The notes under the pieces: generated by a model
The model's database searches: none
Seen by the model: only the letters and a program-made list of their open reading frames with translations
What the model was told of the DNA's origin: nothing
Part shown: piece by piece, positions 27,166 through 35,499 of the stretch
How the letters are laid out: each line of letters begins with the position of its first letter
Numbering within the stretch: position 1 is the first letter of the stretch
Program-made: the position numbers and the translations under genes
Assembly (NCBI RefSeq): GCF_947491795.1
Contig: NZ_CANLKW010000003.1
Span: 558,001-622,000 of the forward strand
Direction of reading: 5' to 3'
Source of the DNA: an uncultured Roseobacter sp.
GTDB taxonomy: Bacteria > Pseudomonadota > Alphaproteobacteria > Rhodobacterales > Rhodobacteraceae
Length of the DNA: 64,000 nucleotides

Positions 27166-27960
27166 TCATCGCGATTTGCGCTGCATCAGCCCGCGCGCTG
27201 GGTCATAGCCCCACATGGCCGCGAGGCTGAAGAGCACCGACCAGAACACCACCCAGCCCAGGGCGGTCAGGTTCAGCTGCAGATAGAGCAGGAACCGGAT
27301 CAGTTCGACCGCATGGGTGAACGGGTTGAGCGCACAGATGTCGCGCAAAAGCGGTGAGCTTTCCGCCATTTTCCACAGGGGATAAAGGGCGGAAGACAGG
27401 AAAAACATCGGGAAGATGACAAAGTTCATCACACCTGCAAAGTTCTCCAGCTGCCGGATGAAACTCGACAGCACAAGACCCAGTGCGCCCAGCATCAGCC
27501 CGCCGAGGATCAGACCCGGCAGCACGGCCACATAGCCCATGAGCGGCATCGTGATCCCGAAGATCGCGGCGATCCCGAGGAAGGTGTAGACCTGCAAAAT
27601 CGAGATTGCCGTCGAGCCCAGCAGCCTGCAAAACAGCAGCCACCAGCGCGGAAAGGGACTGGTCAGCAGCAGGCGCATGGACCCGGTCTCGCGGTCATAC
27701 ACCAGGCTGAGCGAGCTTTGCATGCCATTGAACAGCAGGATCATCGCGCAGAGCCCGGGCACGATATAGGTCTCGTAGGTGATATAGGTCTGATAGGGCG
27801 GGATGATCGACAGGCCAAGTGCGGCGCGAAACCCGGCGGCAAAGATCAGCAGCCAGACCAGCGGGCGCACCAGAGCGGCAAAAAAGCGTTCGCGCTGATG
27901 CACGAATCGCAGAAACTCCCGCCCGACAATGGCCCGGGTGACCGTCCAGTATCCGGTCAT
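27166..27960 (-). CDS. ABC-2 type permease of the PQQ-associated / Lut-type transporter
   Basis: A 264-residue permease with six predicted spans and the ABC-2 pattern (SSLSLVYDRETGSMRLLLTSPFPRWWLL near residue 90). It resembles the permease family associated with PQQ-dependent alcohol dehydrogenases, which includes LutF of Methylobacterium, shown there to be needed for lanthanide handling. It overlaps the ATPase gene by four bases. Direction of transport is not settled: ABC-2 permeases are usually exporters. Confidence 0.85.
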   Translation of the reverse strand: MTGYWTVTRAIVGREFLRFVHQRERFFAALVRPLVWLLIFAAGFRAALGLSIIPPYQTYITYETYIVPGLCAMILLFNGMQSSLSLVYDRETGSMRLLLTSPFPRWWLLFCRLLGSTAISILQVYTFLGIAAIFGITMPLMGYVAVLPGLILGGLMLGALGLVLSSFIRQLENFAGVMNFVIFPMFFLSSALYPLWKMAESSPLLRDICALNPFTHAVELIRFLLYLQLNLTALGWVVFWSVLFSLAAMWGYDPARGLMQRKSR

Positions 27961-28676
27961 GCCGCCACCTTAGTGCGCGCCAGGAACCAGTCATTCAGCG
28001 CGCTGTCACCGCGGATATCACCGCATTGTCCGTCGGCCAGAATTTCGCCCTGATGCAGCACCAGCAGGCGGTCGCTGTCGCGCACCTCGTCGGTCAGATG
28101 GGTGGTCCAGAGCACGCAGAGACCCTGATCCGCCAGGTCGTGCACATGGTCGGTGATGGCCGCGCGCGAGGCTGCATCGAGCCCCACCGTCGGCTCGTCC
28201 AGCAGCAGCACCTTTGGCTGGTGGATAAGCGCACGCGCCAGCTCCATCCGCCGCCGGTGCCCACCGTTCAGCGCGGCGGCTTTTTCATCCGCCCTTTCGC
28301 CCATGCCCAGCCGCGCAAGTGCCGTTTCGATCCTGCCGGGCACCTCATTGCGGGGCAGACCATGCAGCGCGGCGAAATAGGCCAGGTTCTGACGGACTGT
28401 GAGGCTGAGATCCAGGGTCGGCTGCTGAAAAACGACGCCGAGGTCAGCCAGGGCCATGCGGGATGCGCTGCGCAGGTCGTGGCCCGCGATATGAATGGCG
28501 CCGTCGCGCGCAACGAGCAGGCGGGTCAGCAGCGAGACCAGCGTCGATTTACCCGCCCCGTTCGGCCCCAGGAGCGCGCAGAACCGGCCGGGGGACAGGT
28601 CAAAGGAAACGTCCCTGAGGGCGGTTTTCGGACCATAGGAGAAATTCAGCCCAGCGACCGTCAGCCCACCCGTCAT
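27957..28676 (-). CDS. ABC transporter ATPase of the PQQ-associated / Lut-type transporter
   Basis: A 239-residue ATPase with Walker A GPNGAGKST (near residue 37), Q-loop VFQQPTLDL, signature LNGGHRRRMELARAL (a variant of LSGGQ), Walker B VLLLDEPTVGLD and the H-loop His in TTHLTDE. Pairs with the downstream permease; matches the ATPase of the PQQ-dependent alcohol dehydrogenase ABC system (LutE type). AAGGA lies seven bases before ATG. The periplasmic partner is likely the binding protein at 35500-36687. Confidence 0.88.
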   Translation of the reverse strand: MTGGLTVAGLNFSYGPKTALRDVSFDLSPGRFCALLGPNGAGKSTLVSLLTRLLVARDGAIHIAGHDLRSASRMALADLGVVFQQPTLDLSLTVRQNLAYFAALHGLPRNEVPGRIETALARLGMGERADEKAAALNGGHRRRMELARALIHQPKVLLLDEPTVGLDAASRAAITDHVHDLADQGLCVLWTTHLTDEVRDSDRLLVLHQGEILADGQCGDIRGDSALNDWFLARTKVAA

Positions 28677-28798
28677 TGCCGTTTCCTTGCGTCATTTCCC
28701 ACTGCTTTGCAGACTGCCCGCAAATCGACAGGGTCACAAGCGCTTGCAGGGCGCGCATGTGTCTTGACAAACTTTGCCAGGGTGCCCAGATTGGCAGT

Positions 28799-29032
28799 AT
28801 GGCGACGATGAATGTTTCTCTTCCCGATCCGATGAAATCCTGGGTCGAAACCCGCACAAAAGACGGGCGTTACAGCAATGTCAGTGACTATGTGCGCGAT
28901 CTGATCCGCAGGGATCAGACCCGCCAGCAGTCCATTGACGAAGTGCAGGCGCTGATTGACGAGGGCGTGCAAAGCGGTGCGCCGCGCGCCTTTGACGTGT
29001 CGGGCTTTATCCGGACCAAAACCGGGGCGTGA
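28799..29032 (+). CDS. parD: ParD-type antitoxin
   Basis: A 77-residue ribbon-helix-helix protein (MNVSLPDPMKSWVETRTKDG, then YSNVSDYVRDLIRRDQ) with a C-terminal toxin-binding arm. Start is ATG at 28799 or three codons later. A TTGACA box 30 bases before the first ATG followed after 17 bases by a weak -10 would place transcription near the first ATG. It overlaps the toxin gene by four bases (GTGA). Confidence 0.9.
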   Translation: MATMNVSLPDPMKSWVETRTKDGRYSNVSDYVRDLIRRDQTRQQSIDEVQALIDEGVQSGAPRAFDVSGFIRTKTGA

Positions 29033-29358
29033 TCCGGCAGATCCTGTTCCGGCCCCGCGCCATCGCTGATCTGGAAGACATCTGGCAGTACACAGAGGAA
29101 ACCTGGTCTGTGGATCAGGCCGCGCGCTATCTGACGGGCCTCGACGCAGCGGTTGCCCTGCTCGCTGAGTTTCCCGACATGGCGCGTGCCCGGACAGAAT
29201 TCACGCCGCCCGTCAGGATACATCCATACCGGCGGCATCTGATCCTGTATCTGGCCGAAGAGGAGAGCATCGACGTGCTGCGCATCGTGCACGGTCGGGC
29301 CAACTGGGCGGAGTTTCTGGCGGACGATGAGGAGGCCGGGGGAACCGGTGCCTTTTAG
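29029..29358 (+). CDS. parE: ParE-type toxin (RelE/ParE superfamily)
   Basis: A 109-residue toxin with GTG start inside the antitoxin stop. ParE features: RPRAIADLEDIWQYTEE (residues 8-24) and C-terminal ILYLAEEESIDVLRIVHGR. ParE toxins inhibit gyrase; here the pair most likely stabilises the replicon. Length is slightly above the usual 95-100 because of an acidic glycine tail. Confidence 0.9.
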   Translation: MIRQILFRPRAIADLEDIWQYTEETWSVDQAARYLTGLDAAVALLAEFPDMARARTEFTPPVRIHPYRRHLILYLAEEESIDVLRIVHGRANWAEFLADDEEAGGTGAF

Positions 29359-29631
29359 CGCGGGGCGCAGGGGCGGTTGCGTTCTGCTGCTCGCACGTCC
29401 CTGTGACGCAGCGCAGTGCCGGTTTTTATGGGTTTGGTGCACCCCTTGCCAGACAACATGCGGATGCAGAAGAAGCCGGATAACGTCCGTCATCTGAAAA
29501 TCCAACGGGCGCCAAAATTCAGACAAGATCCACCGGTATTTGTTGGAGAATAAACCCAGACGGGTGGTTCGGGCTGGTCAGATCAGGGCCCTGCCACCCC
29601 GTTTTGTTTGAATGTTCAGGACCCGATACCG
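29359..29631. other. Intergenic stretch without a supported gene
   Basis: I see no coding frame with a plausible start here. The region holds GC-rich stretches that could be a terminator for parDE (CCCAGACGGGTGGTTCGGG) but no clear hairpin with a T-run, and presumably the promoter of the next gene. Confidence 0.4.
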
Positions 29632-30672
29632 ATGATTTCCAGATTACTGAGAAAGCCAAAGCATCAGCCTTTTCTGGCATTAAGAGCACCTGCGGAGAAA
29701 ATGATCCGCCGCAGGCAGTTGCCCACGATCGACCAGTTGCGCAGTGAGATCACAGTGGCGTCTTCGAATATCGCCGGTTGGGCTGCGATTGAAGACAAGC
29801 GCCACAGGCTCAGCTCCGGCGTTCCGCCAAAGCCGGACATGGCACCGCTTCTGGCCTCGGTCAGTGCCGATATCACGAGACTCCAGCCAATTGAAAAAGG
29901 CAGGGGCATGACCGTCGAGCAACTGGCCGAGCGGTCGACGATTTACCGCCTTGTGGCGTCGCAGGGTCAGGATGCGGAGGATGTGATCGCTCTGTTTAAA
30001 GATCGCGACGCTGCGCGTGCCCTGTGGCTGCGCGCTGAAGCGATACGCGGGCAAATCGACCGTTACGAGACAGAAGCCGAAGCGTACCGCCGTGCGATGT
30101 CAGACTGGGAGCAGAACGGGAATATCCCGCGCTATCACGAGGATGAAGATCTGGTCGGCATTCTTCGGGAAACCGAACCGCATGACAGGGATTTGTGGCA
30201 TGTGATCGCCTGCGAAAGTGAGCCGGGCCGGAAAGCGGATCATGACGCACTTTACTGGATTTTCGCGCAACCTGCCTGTGATAAGGCCAGCGTTGCAGCG
30301 TTTATCCAAAGGTATGCCTCTGCGGGTTATCTGGAGTATCTGGCGAAAGCCGGGCAAAAGCACGGGCACACAGAGTTTGCGGATCAGACCGCGCAGATCA
30401 TTCAGCGTTGGAATGACGGGTTTTACAAAACCAGTGAATTCGGGTTTGCCGGCAAAGACCTGGAAACTGTGGAGCAGGCATTTCTGCGGCAACGGGACAG
30501 GGCAGAGGAAATCCTTGGCCGCACGCCCTGGGGTGTTCCGGATGGGTTGTTCCGATCATTTGAGGGGAGAGCACCGGCACCCGCTCTGCATTTTCGACAT
30601 GGTGACGGGCTGATGAAGTTACCGCCGCGTCCGGAAGACTTTTTTACGTCCCTGGCGACAGGAGGCTCCTGA
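29632..30672 (+). CDS. DUF4274-like protein of unknown function
   Basis: A 346-residue soluble protein. The ATG at 29632 has AGGA about ten bases upstream; an in-frame TTG eight codons earlier has no better site. The central segment DALYWIFAQPACDKASVAAFIQRYASAGYLEYL (quoted in part: ALYWIFAQPACDKASVA, near residue 215) resembles the DUF4274 pattern W-I-x-x-x-P-x-C-D. Flanks are charged helices. It stands alone after the toxin-antitoxin pair; with them it may be an accessory insertion into the methanol region. Confidence 0.65.
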   Translation: MISRLLRKPKHQPFLALRAPAEKMIRRRQLPTIDQLRSEITVASSNIAGWAAIEDKRHRLSSGVPPKPDMAPLLASVSADITRLQPIEKGRGMTVEQLAERSTIYRLVASQGQDAEDVIALFKDRDAARALWLRAEAIRGQIDRYETEAEAYRRAMSDWEQNGNIPRYHEDEDLVGILRETEPHDRDLWHVIACESEPGRKADHDALYWIFAQPACDKASVAAFIQRYASAGYLEYLAKAGQKHGHTEFADQTAQIIQRWNDGFYKTSEFGFAGKDLETVEQAFLRQRDRAEEILGRTPWGVPDGLFRSFEGRAPAPALHFRHGDGLMKLPPRPEDFFTSLATGGS

Positions 30673-30929
30673 GCGGGGCAGTCACTGAAGTAGCGTCAGC
30701 CGATGCCGTTCAGGTTACGCACGGCGGTCCTTTTGGGACAGCCTTTAAGGGGCAGCATTAAACAAGAAAGCGGGTGGCGCCGTGCGGGTGTGGCGCGGAT
30801 TTGACCCATATGGACCGGGTTCCGCCAGTGGTGTGAACCAAAGGCTGTTCGCCATCGTCCATATTTGCGTAAGACTTATTATGTAAACCCGGAAGCGGTA
30901 TAATCAGAACCTCTCTGGCCCCGCGACGG
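30673..30929. other. Convergent intergenic region without a gene
   Basis: These 257 bases lie between convergent genes. I find no convincing ORF. An AT-rich GTAAGACTTATTATGTAAAC stretch (about 30870-30890) stands out but has no assigned role. No classical terminator is evident. Confidence 0.4.
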
Positions 30930-32195
30930 TTACCCCAGCATGTCTGCTGTAATTCCCGCATACCATCCTTCGGATTCCTCATAGGTCGCTTTTCTGACAT
31001 CTCCGGTCTCGCCGACCTGCGAGATGAAACCGTCGACCCGGGAGATTTTTTCTGGGGTGGCTTCATAGGTGGCTCCGACTTTCACGCCGTCGTTCTCGGA
31101 GATCAGGGACCAGCAGGTATTTGCGTAGCGGGCGGGAAACACCGCAGAACCGGTCAGCGCGCCGCGTACCGCATTTGCGCAGACCTTGGCCTGGCTGTTG
31201 GCGGAAAAGGCGGATTTTGGCATATCGCCCTGCTGAGCGGCATCGCCGAGCACGTGGATGTCCGGATCGGCCCTGCTGGACATATCGGCGGCCTGCACGG
31301 GCGCCCAGTTGCCATCGGTGACCCCTGCGATCTCGGCGATGCGCCCGGCTTTCATGGCAGGGATCACGTTGCAGACATCCACTGCGAGCGTTTCACCGTC
31401 AATGGTGAGGGTCATCGCGCCGGGATCAACCTCGACCACACCGCCCCCGAAATCCTCGCCGATCCAGTCGATCATGCCGGGGTAATGATCACCCCAGCCC
31501 TCCTCAAAGAGCGACATCTTGGAAAACTTTGGTTTGGGATCGGCCACGATGATTTTGGCGGTCGGGTTATGCGTTTTGAGGTAATGCGCCACCATCGACA
31601 CCCGTTCGTAGGGTCCGGGCGGGCAGCGGTAAGGGTTGGGCGGGGCGACCATGGCAAAGGTACCGCCTTCGGGCATGGCTGCGATCCGGGCTTTCAATAG
31701 CTCTGTCTGCGATCCGGCCTTATAGGCATGAGGCATGGCGTTCTGCGCTGAGATATCCCAGCCCGGAACGGCCCCGTCGACAAAATCAATGCCCGGGCTG
31801 AGGATGAGCTTGTCATAGCCCAGGGTTGCCCCGCCTGCCAGGGTCACGCGGCGCAGGTCGCGGTCCACGCCCACGGCCCAGTCATGCACCACGTTCACGC
31901 CCGCTGCGGCGAGCCGCCCGTAGGAATGGCCGATATCGTCAATGGCCTTGAAGCCGCCAAGATAGAGGTTGGAGAAAAAGCAGGAGTAATAGGTGCGCGT
32001 CGGTTCGATCAGGGTGACAGAGATATCCCCCGCGCTGTCTTTGGCGATGTAGCGCGCTGCCGTGGCCCCGCCCGCGCCGCCGCCGATTACGACCACACGG
32101 GGTTTTGCATGCCCTTCTGCCAGTACCATGGGCGCGGCCAGCGCTGTGGATGCGACAGCCGTCGAGCGCAGAAAGCGGCGTCTGTTCATGGTCAT
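30930..32195 (-). CDS. soxF: Flavocytochrome-c sulfide dehydrogenase flavoprotein-like (FccB/SoxF)
   Basis: A 421-residue FAD protein exported by Tat (NRRRFLRSTAV) with the dinucleotide motif VVVIGGGAGGATAARYIA near residue 35, a second FAD motif HVLGDAAQQGDMPKSA (near 315) and the FccB C-terminal domain. Cysteines at YYSCFF and NPYRCPPGP are positioned like the redox-active disulfide of sulfide dehydrogenase. Partner is the small c-type cytochrome gene just upstream. It could oxidise sulfide or a SoxYZ-bound sulfur; the substrate is inferred from the family. Confidence 0.88.
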   Translation of the reverse strand: MTMNRRRFLRSTAVASTALAAPMVLAEGHAKPRVVVIGGGAGGATAARYIAKDSAGDISVTLIEPTRTYYSCFFSNLYLGGFKAIDDIGHSYGRLAAAGVNVVHDWAVGVDRDLRRVTLAGGATLGYDKLILSPGIDFVDGAVPGWDISAQNAMPHAYKAGSQTELLKARIAAMPEGGTFAMVAPPNPYRCPPGPYERVSMVAHYLKTHNPTAKIIVADPKPKFSKMSLFEEGWGDHYPGMIDWIGEDFGGGVVEVDPGAMTLTIDGETLAVDVCNVIPAMKAGRIAEIAGVTDGNWAPVQAADMSSRADPDIHVLGDAAQQGDMPKSAFSANSQAKVCANAVRGALTGSAVFPARYANTCWSLISENDGVKVGATYEATPEKISRVDGFISQVGETGDVRKATYEESEGWYAGITADMLG

Positions 32196-32218
32196 GGCGG
32201 GTCTCCTTACAGGTCGTT

Positions 32219-32554
32219 TCAGGGGTCGAGCGTGTTGAAGTAGGCGGCCAGTGCGGCAATTTCTGCGTCTGAGAGCCGCCCGGCAATCATCTGCATAACC
32301 GGGTGATCCCGGCGTCTGGCCTTGTAGGCCTGCATGGCAGCCACAAAGTCAGCCTCGGGCCAGTTCACGATGGACGGGATACCGGCATCGCGCCCCTCCC
32401 GGTGATGGCAGGTGGTACATTCGCCGCTGAGATAGGCGCCATAAGCAGGATCGCCCCTCAGCTGTGACGTCTGGGTCTCTGCAAGGGCTGTCTGACTGCT
32501 GAGCGCCACCGAAATAAGCACAAGGCCTGCAGGGCGGGGCGCAAAGCGTCTCAC
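32219..32554 (-). CDS. Small c-type cytochrome (FccA/SoxE-like)
   Basis: A 111-residue periplasmic cytochrome with a signal peptide (1-25), one haem motif CTTCH (near residue 46) and a distal Met in HPVMQM (near 85). It partners the flavoprotein encoded next and would take its electrons. It overlaps soxZ by four bases. Single-haem type, shorter than the dihaem FccA/SoxE. Confidence 0.85.
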   Translation of the reverse strand: MRRFAPRPAGLVLISVALSSQTALAETQTSQLRGDPAYGAYLSGECTTCHHREGRDAGIPSIVNWPEADFVAAMQAYKARRRDHPVMQMIAGRLSDAEIAALAAYFNTLDP

Positions 32555-32883
32555 GAGGTCACTGTGACCCTTTTACTGTCGTGGTAGACCGCGCCGTCAT
32601 CGTCATACCAGGCAAAGGTAAACGTGCCCGATGCGGGCACGCGCGCCTCGAACTGGAAATAGGGATTGGTGGAAATGGAGGGCTCCATCGCGATGTCGAT
32701 CACGCTCTCGCCATTGAACGCAGCGGTGAAGCGGTTGATGATCGAGCGGGGGATCAGGTTGCCGTTGTCGTCGGGGCGATGCCCGCTTTCCATTTTGTGA
32801 CTGACCAGCGTCTTGATCGTGATCGTCTCGCCCGCGGCCGCGGTTTTGGGCACTTTGACCCGCGTCTTTACACCTTCTGCCAT
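32551..32883 (-). CDS. soxZ: SoxZ sulfur carrier subunit
   Basis: A 110-residue cytoplasm-like protein without a signal, exported with SoxY. Typical SoxZ features: KTLVSHKMESGHR near residue 25, INRFTAAFNGE and ISTNPYFQFEARVP. Together with SoxY it carries sulfur species on the SoxY C-terminal cysteine. No soxXA, soxB or soxCD is seen in the window, so this is not a complete thiosulfate system. Confidence 0.92.
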   Translation of the reverse strand: MAEGVKTRVKVPKTAAAGETITIKTLVSHKMESGHRPDDNGNLIPRSIINRFTAAFNGESVIDIAMEPSISTNPYFQFEARVPASGTFTFAWYDDDGAVYHDSKRVTVTS

Positions 32884-32907
32884 TGCGGTTCTCCTTTTTG
32901 TCGCGTG

Positions 32908-33333
32908 TCAGGCACCACAGCCGCCCAGGGTGACATCCACATGGGTGCGGGCGATGCGAAACGACCCGTCGGGCATCTCGGCCAGTGCCACGACTGTCTG
33001 GGTTCTGGCGAGCCGGATGCGCGTCGAGACGTCGCGCGCACCGCTGAGCGGGCCGAAACGAAAACGGGCGACACGGGGGGCCGGGTTGTGTTCTGCAAGC
33101 ACCGTGATCGCCACGGCCTCACCGGGTGCGCTGACCCCCAGCGGCACGGTATAGCCATCCTCTGCGACGGCGGGCAGGGTCAGTGTCACGCCGCCCTCGA
33201 TAACGGGCGCATTGCCGGTGAGCGCCGCATAGGCTTCTTCAAACAGCGAGGCCTGCGCGGGCGCGCCGACCAGACCCGTCGCAACCAGAGCGCCGGTGCC
33301 GATCACAAGCGTGTGCCGCCTTGTCAGTTTCAT
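32908..33333 (-). CDS. soxY: SoxY sulfur carrier subunit
   Basis: A 141-residue protein with a Tat-like leader (KLTRRHTLVIGTGAL) and the carrier arm LGGCGA at the very C-terminus (Cys139), which ends in Ala instead of the usual second Gly. It forms the heterodimer with SoxZ encoded 24 bases downstream. GGGAGGG lies just before the ATG. Confidence 0.92.
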   Translation of the reverse strand: MKLTRRHTLVIGTGALVATGLVGAPAQASLFEEAYAALTGNAPVIEGGVTLTLPAVAEDGYTVPLGVSAPGEAVAITVLAEHNPAPRVARFRFGPLSGARDVSTRIRLARTQTVVALAEMPDGSFRIARTHVDVTLGGCGA

Positions 33334-33401
33334 GTCACCCTCCCGGTCCGCTGTGCGCAGGCTTTGGCGCCAGCCTGATCCGATGGGTCAATTCTAACCA
33401 T
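33330..33401 (-). CDS. Possible 23-residue leader ORF coupled to soxY
   Basis: ATG preceded by AAAAAAGGA opens a 23-codon frame whose TGA overlaps the soxY ATG (ATGA). Peptide starts MVRIDPSDQAG. The good ribosome site and exact coupling are suggestive, but such short frames occur by chance. Confidence 0.25.
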   Translation of the reverse strand: MVRIDPSDQAGAKACAQRTGRVT

Positions 33402-33685
33402 AATGATCCTTTTTGCACCTTTTTTGATGCCAGACCGCCGCTGCGATGACGGGAAGTTGATGACGTCCCGGGGATTGCACCCTGATCTGTTGGCCGGAGC
33501 GTAAGAATGCGCAGCGCCAGACGTTCGGCCTCTGGCAGCGGGCGGGTCGCGGATTTCTGCCCGGCAATCAGCCTTTCCGTCAGGGTGCCCACCGATTTTG
33601 CGGTCCCGGTGTCGAAGCCAAGCTGGATAGTGTTTGCCAGTTCCCGGTTGACGGTCCCGGTTTTCAGGACGGCCAGACGCACCAC
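33402..33685 (-). pseudogene. Possible relic of an ABC transporter substrate-binding protein gene
   Basis: An open frame starting GTG at 33685 reads VRLAVLKTGTVNREL, resembling the N-terminus of NitT/TauT-type substrate-binding proteins, which usually read LKxGTVNWELD. After about 25 residues the similarity is lost, with Ser/Thr/Arg-rich sequence to the end. I read it as a truncated and decayed gene upstream of soxYZ. It could instead be just the soxYZ leader region. Confidence 0.3.
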
Positions 33686-33785
33686 GGGCAGATCACTGGC
33701 CGGGGCCGATACGCTGAGCTGTGATCAGAGCAACCACCCGCCAGATAACGCATGGTGATCTTCTGTGGTGCGCCACCGCAACGGG

Positions 33786-34037
33786 TTACTCCGCGCGGCG
33801 GCTGACTTCCTTCAGGTCACTGTCCAGCTTGATATCGAACTGGTTGCCGCCTTTGCAGATCACGTCATCCAGATCATAGCCGTCGTCTTCGACCTCGATG
33901 TCATCGGGGTCCATCTGGCATTCGATGGAGGCAAGAAACGCTTCGATTTTGGCGACTGTATCCGCATCCACATGTCCGTCCGCATGGAGCGGCGCTGCCA
34001 GGGTGGTGAGGGCGAGAGTGCACAGAAGTTTACGCAT
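33786..34037 (-). CDS. Small acidic periplasmic PepSY-like protein
   Basis: An 83-residue protein with a signal peptide (1-19). The mature part is very acidic (about 20 Asp/Glu in 64 residues) and fits one PepSY-like repeat: helix KIEAFLASIECQMD, then EVEDDGYDLDDVICKGG and FDIKLDSDLKEV. Two cysteines may pair. PepSY-domain LanPepSY of Methylobacillus is a known lanthanide binder; the position inside a xoxF/pqq cluster makes metal binding a reasonable guess, not shown. Confidence 0.7.
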   Translation of the reverse strand: MRKLLCTLALTTLAAPLHADGHVDADTVAKIEAFLASIECQMDPDDIEVEDDGYDLDDVICKGGNQFDIKLDSDLKEVSRRAE

Positions 34038-34055
34038 GATAATGCCTTTCGAATT

Positions 34056-34493
34056 TTACTGGATAGAGAAAGTGACCGATTGGCTGTCGCCGGTAGAGCC
34101 GGGAATACGCAGGGTGTGCCGGCCGGGCTTGATGGCGATAAACGACAGCTCCACCACACCTGCCTTGTCGAACTCAATGGAATCGATGGCCATGGGGCGT
34201 ATTTCGATCGAATTGATAACGATCTCGTTCATCCAGATCGCGCGAAAGAAACCCGCCCCTTCCAGCGCCAGTTCCGCCGATCCGTCTGCCGTGATCTCCA
34301 GTTTATAATAGGCGCCCGATTGCAGTTCGACGTCCTCGCCCACGGGCTGACCAGAGGCCAGCGTCAGACTGATCGTCTCGCCGCGGTTGCACTTGGCCAG
34401 CAGCCCGGCAAACCCCAGATCATCGCACAAAGGTGCGGCCAGCGCGGGCGTGGACAGCGTAAAAGCCACAATGGCTGCCAATAGTTTTTTCAT
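34056..34493 (-). CDS. Secreted beta-rich protein of unknown function (quinoprotein cluster)
   Basis: A 145-residue protein; GGGGAGA before ATG sets the start at MKKLLAAIV. Signal peptide (1-19), then CDDLGFAGLLAKC with two cysteines, then a beta-sandwich-like remainder (YYKLEITADGSAELALEGAG, FDKAGVVELSFIAIKPG). Resembles a cupredoxin-like or carbohydrate-binding fold without copper ligands. It lies between the beta-propeller gene and the PepSY gene on one strand, so they are probably co-transcribed. Confidence 0.7.
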   Translation of the reverse strand: MKKLLAAIVAFTLSTPALAAPLCDDLGFAGLLAKCNRGETISLTLASGQPVGEDVELQSGAYYKLEITADGSAELALEGAGFFRAIWMNEIVINSIEIRPMAIDSIEFDKAGVVELSFIAIKPGRHTLRIPGSTGDSQSVTFSIQ

Positions 34494-34515
34494 GGTCGTC
34501 TCCCCGGATTTGTTA

Positions 34516-35487
34516 TCAGTCAATTGTCACCACGCCCCAGGGCTGCTGGCCCACCTGCACAGAGCGGATCGCCTTTTCCCTGGCCACGTCGATGACGGTG
34601 ATGTCGTTGGAGTTGCCGTTGGTGGTCAGCAGGTATTTTTCGTCCGGCGTGAAGTCGAGCTGCCAGACCCGCTGGCCGACCAGAATGTAATCGAGCACCT
34701 CAAGGCTTTGCGCGTCCACCACGGCGACCCGGTTTGCGGGCCCCAGCGCCACAAAGAGCCGCTTGCCGTCCTGCGTGACACGCGCACCCACGGGCTGCAG
34801 CCATTCCGGTTGCACCCCGGCGACCTCAAAGGAAATCTTGCCAATGACCGTTGGCGTACCATCCTCGGCAATATCCATGACGCTCACAGTGCCGCCAATT
34901 TCGGAAGTCACGAACAGCCGTTTGCCGTCGGCGGTGTAATGGGCGTAGCGCGGGCGCTGGTCCACCAGGATATTGTGCTTGATCTTGTAGTCTTCGGTCG
35001 AGATGAAATGCGCCATGTTGGTCGTCTCGGAGGTGTTGACCACGAATTTCGCATCCGGGCTCATCCCCATGCCTTCGGGCTCCACGCCGACGGGCACTTC
35101 GGCCAGAACGGTGCGGGTTTCGGTATCTGTCACCGTCACCAGATTGTCGTCCTCGTTCGCGATATAAAGCCGCTTGCCCGAGGGCTCCAGAATGAAGAGC
35201 TCCGGGTCCGGGCCGGAGGGCAGGCTTGGCAGTTCCTCATAGGTGGTGGAATCAAACACCCGCACCAGATTATCGTCCGAGGCGCAGACATAGATCTTGC
35301 TGCCATCTGGGCTTACGGTGATCCCACGCGGGCGGTGCCCGGCAAAGAACTCGGTTTCCACCTCCCACGTGTCGGTGTTGACCACCGTGATCGTGTTGCC
35401 GCGTTCATTGGACACAAATGCCTTTCCGGCCAGGGCAGGCGCTGCGAGCAAAAGGCTGATGGCAGTCGTCACGACGAGGGATTTCAT
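34516..35487 (-). CDS. PQQ-catabolism-associated YVTN beta-propeller protein (Lut-type)
   Basis: A 323-residue periplasmic protein with signal peptide (1-20) and about seven YVTN-type blades (for example NTITVVNTDTWEVETEFFAG, VRVFDSTTYEEL, VTVTDTETRTVL). This matches the PQQ-dependent catabolism-associated beta-propeller family, members of which are linked to lanthanide (lut) loci. It follows the LutA-like gene by 12 bases. A second propeller gene is at 37825-38784. Confidence 0.85.
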   Translation of the reverse strand: MKSLVVTTAISLLLAAPALAGKAFVSNERGNTITVVNTDTWEVETEFFAGHRPRGITVSPDGSKIYVCASDDNLVRVFDSTTYEELPSLPSGPDPELFILEPSGKRLYIANEDDNLVTVTDTETRTVLAEVPVGVEPEGMGMSPDAKFVVNTSETTNMAHFISTEDYKIKHNILVDQRPRYAHYTADGKRLFVTSEIGGTVSVMDIAEDGTPTVIGKISFEVAGVQPEWLQPVGARVTQDGKRLFVALGPANRVAVVDAQSLEVLDYILVGQRVWQLDFTPDEKYLLTTNGNSNDITVIDVAREKAIRSVQVGQQPWGVVTID

Positions 35488-35499
35488 CGGGAGGTCTCC

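Noticed and set aside
30930..33333. Complete thiosulfate-oxidising sox cluster
   Set aside because: Only soxYZ and a flavocytochrome pair are present; soxXA, soxB and soxCD are not seen.
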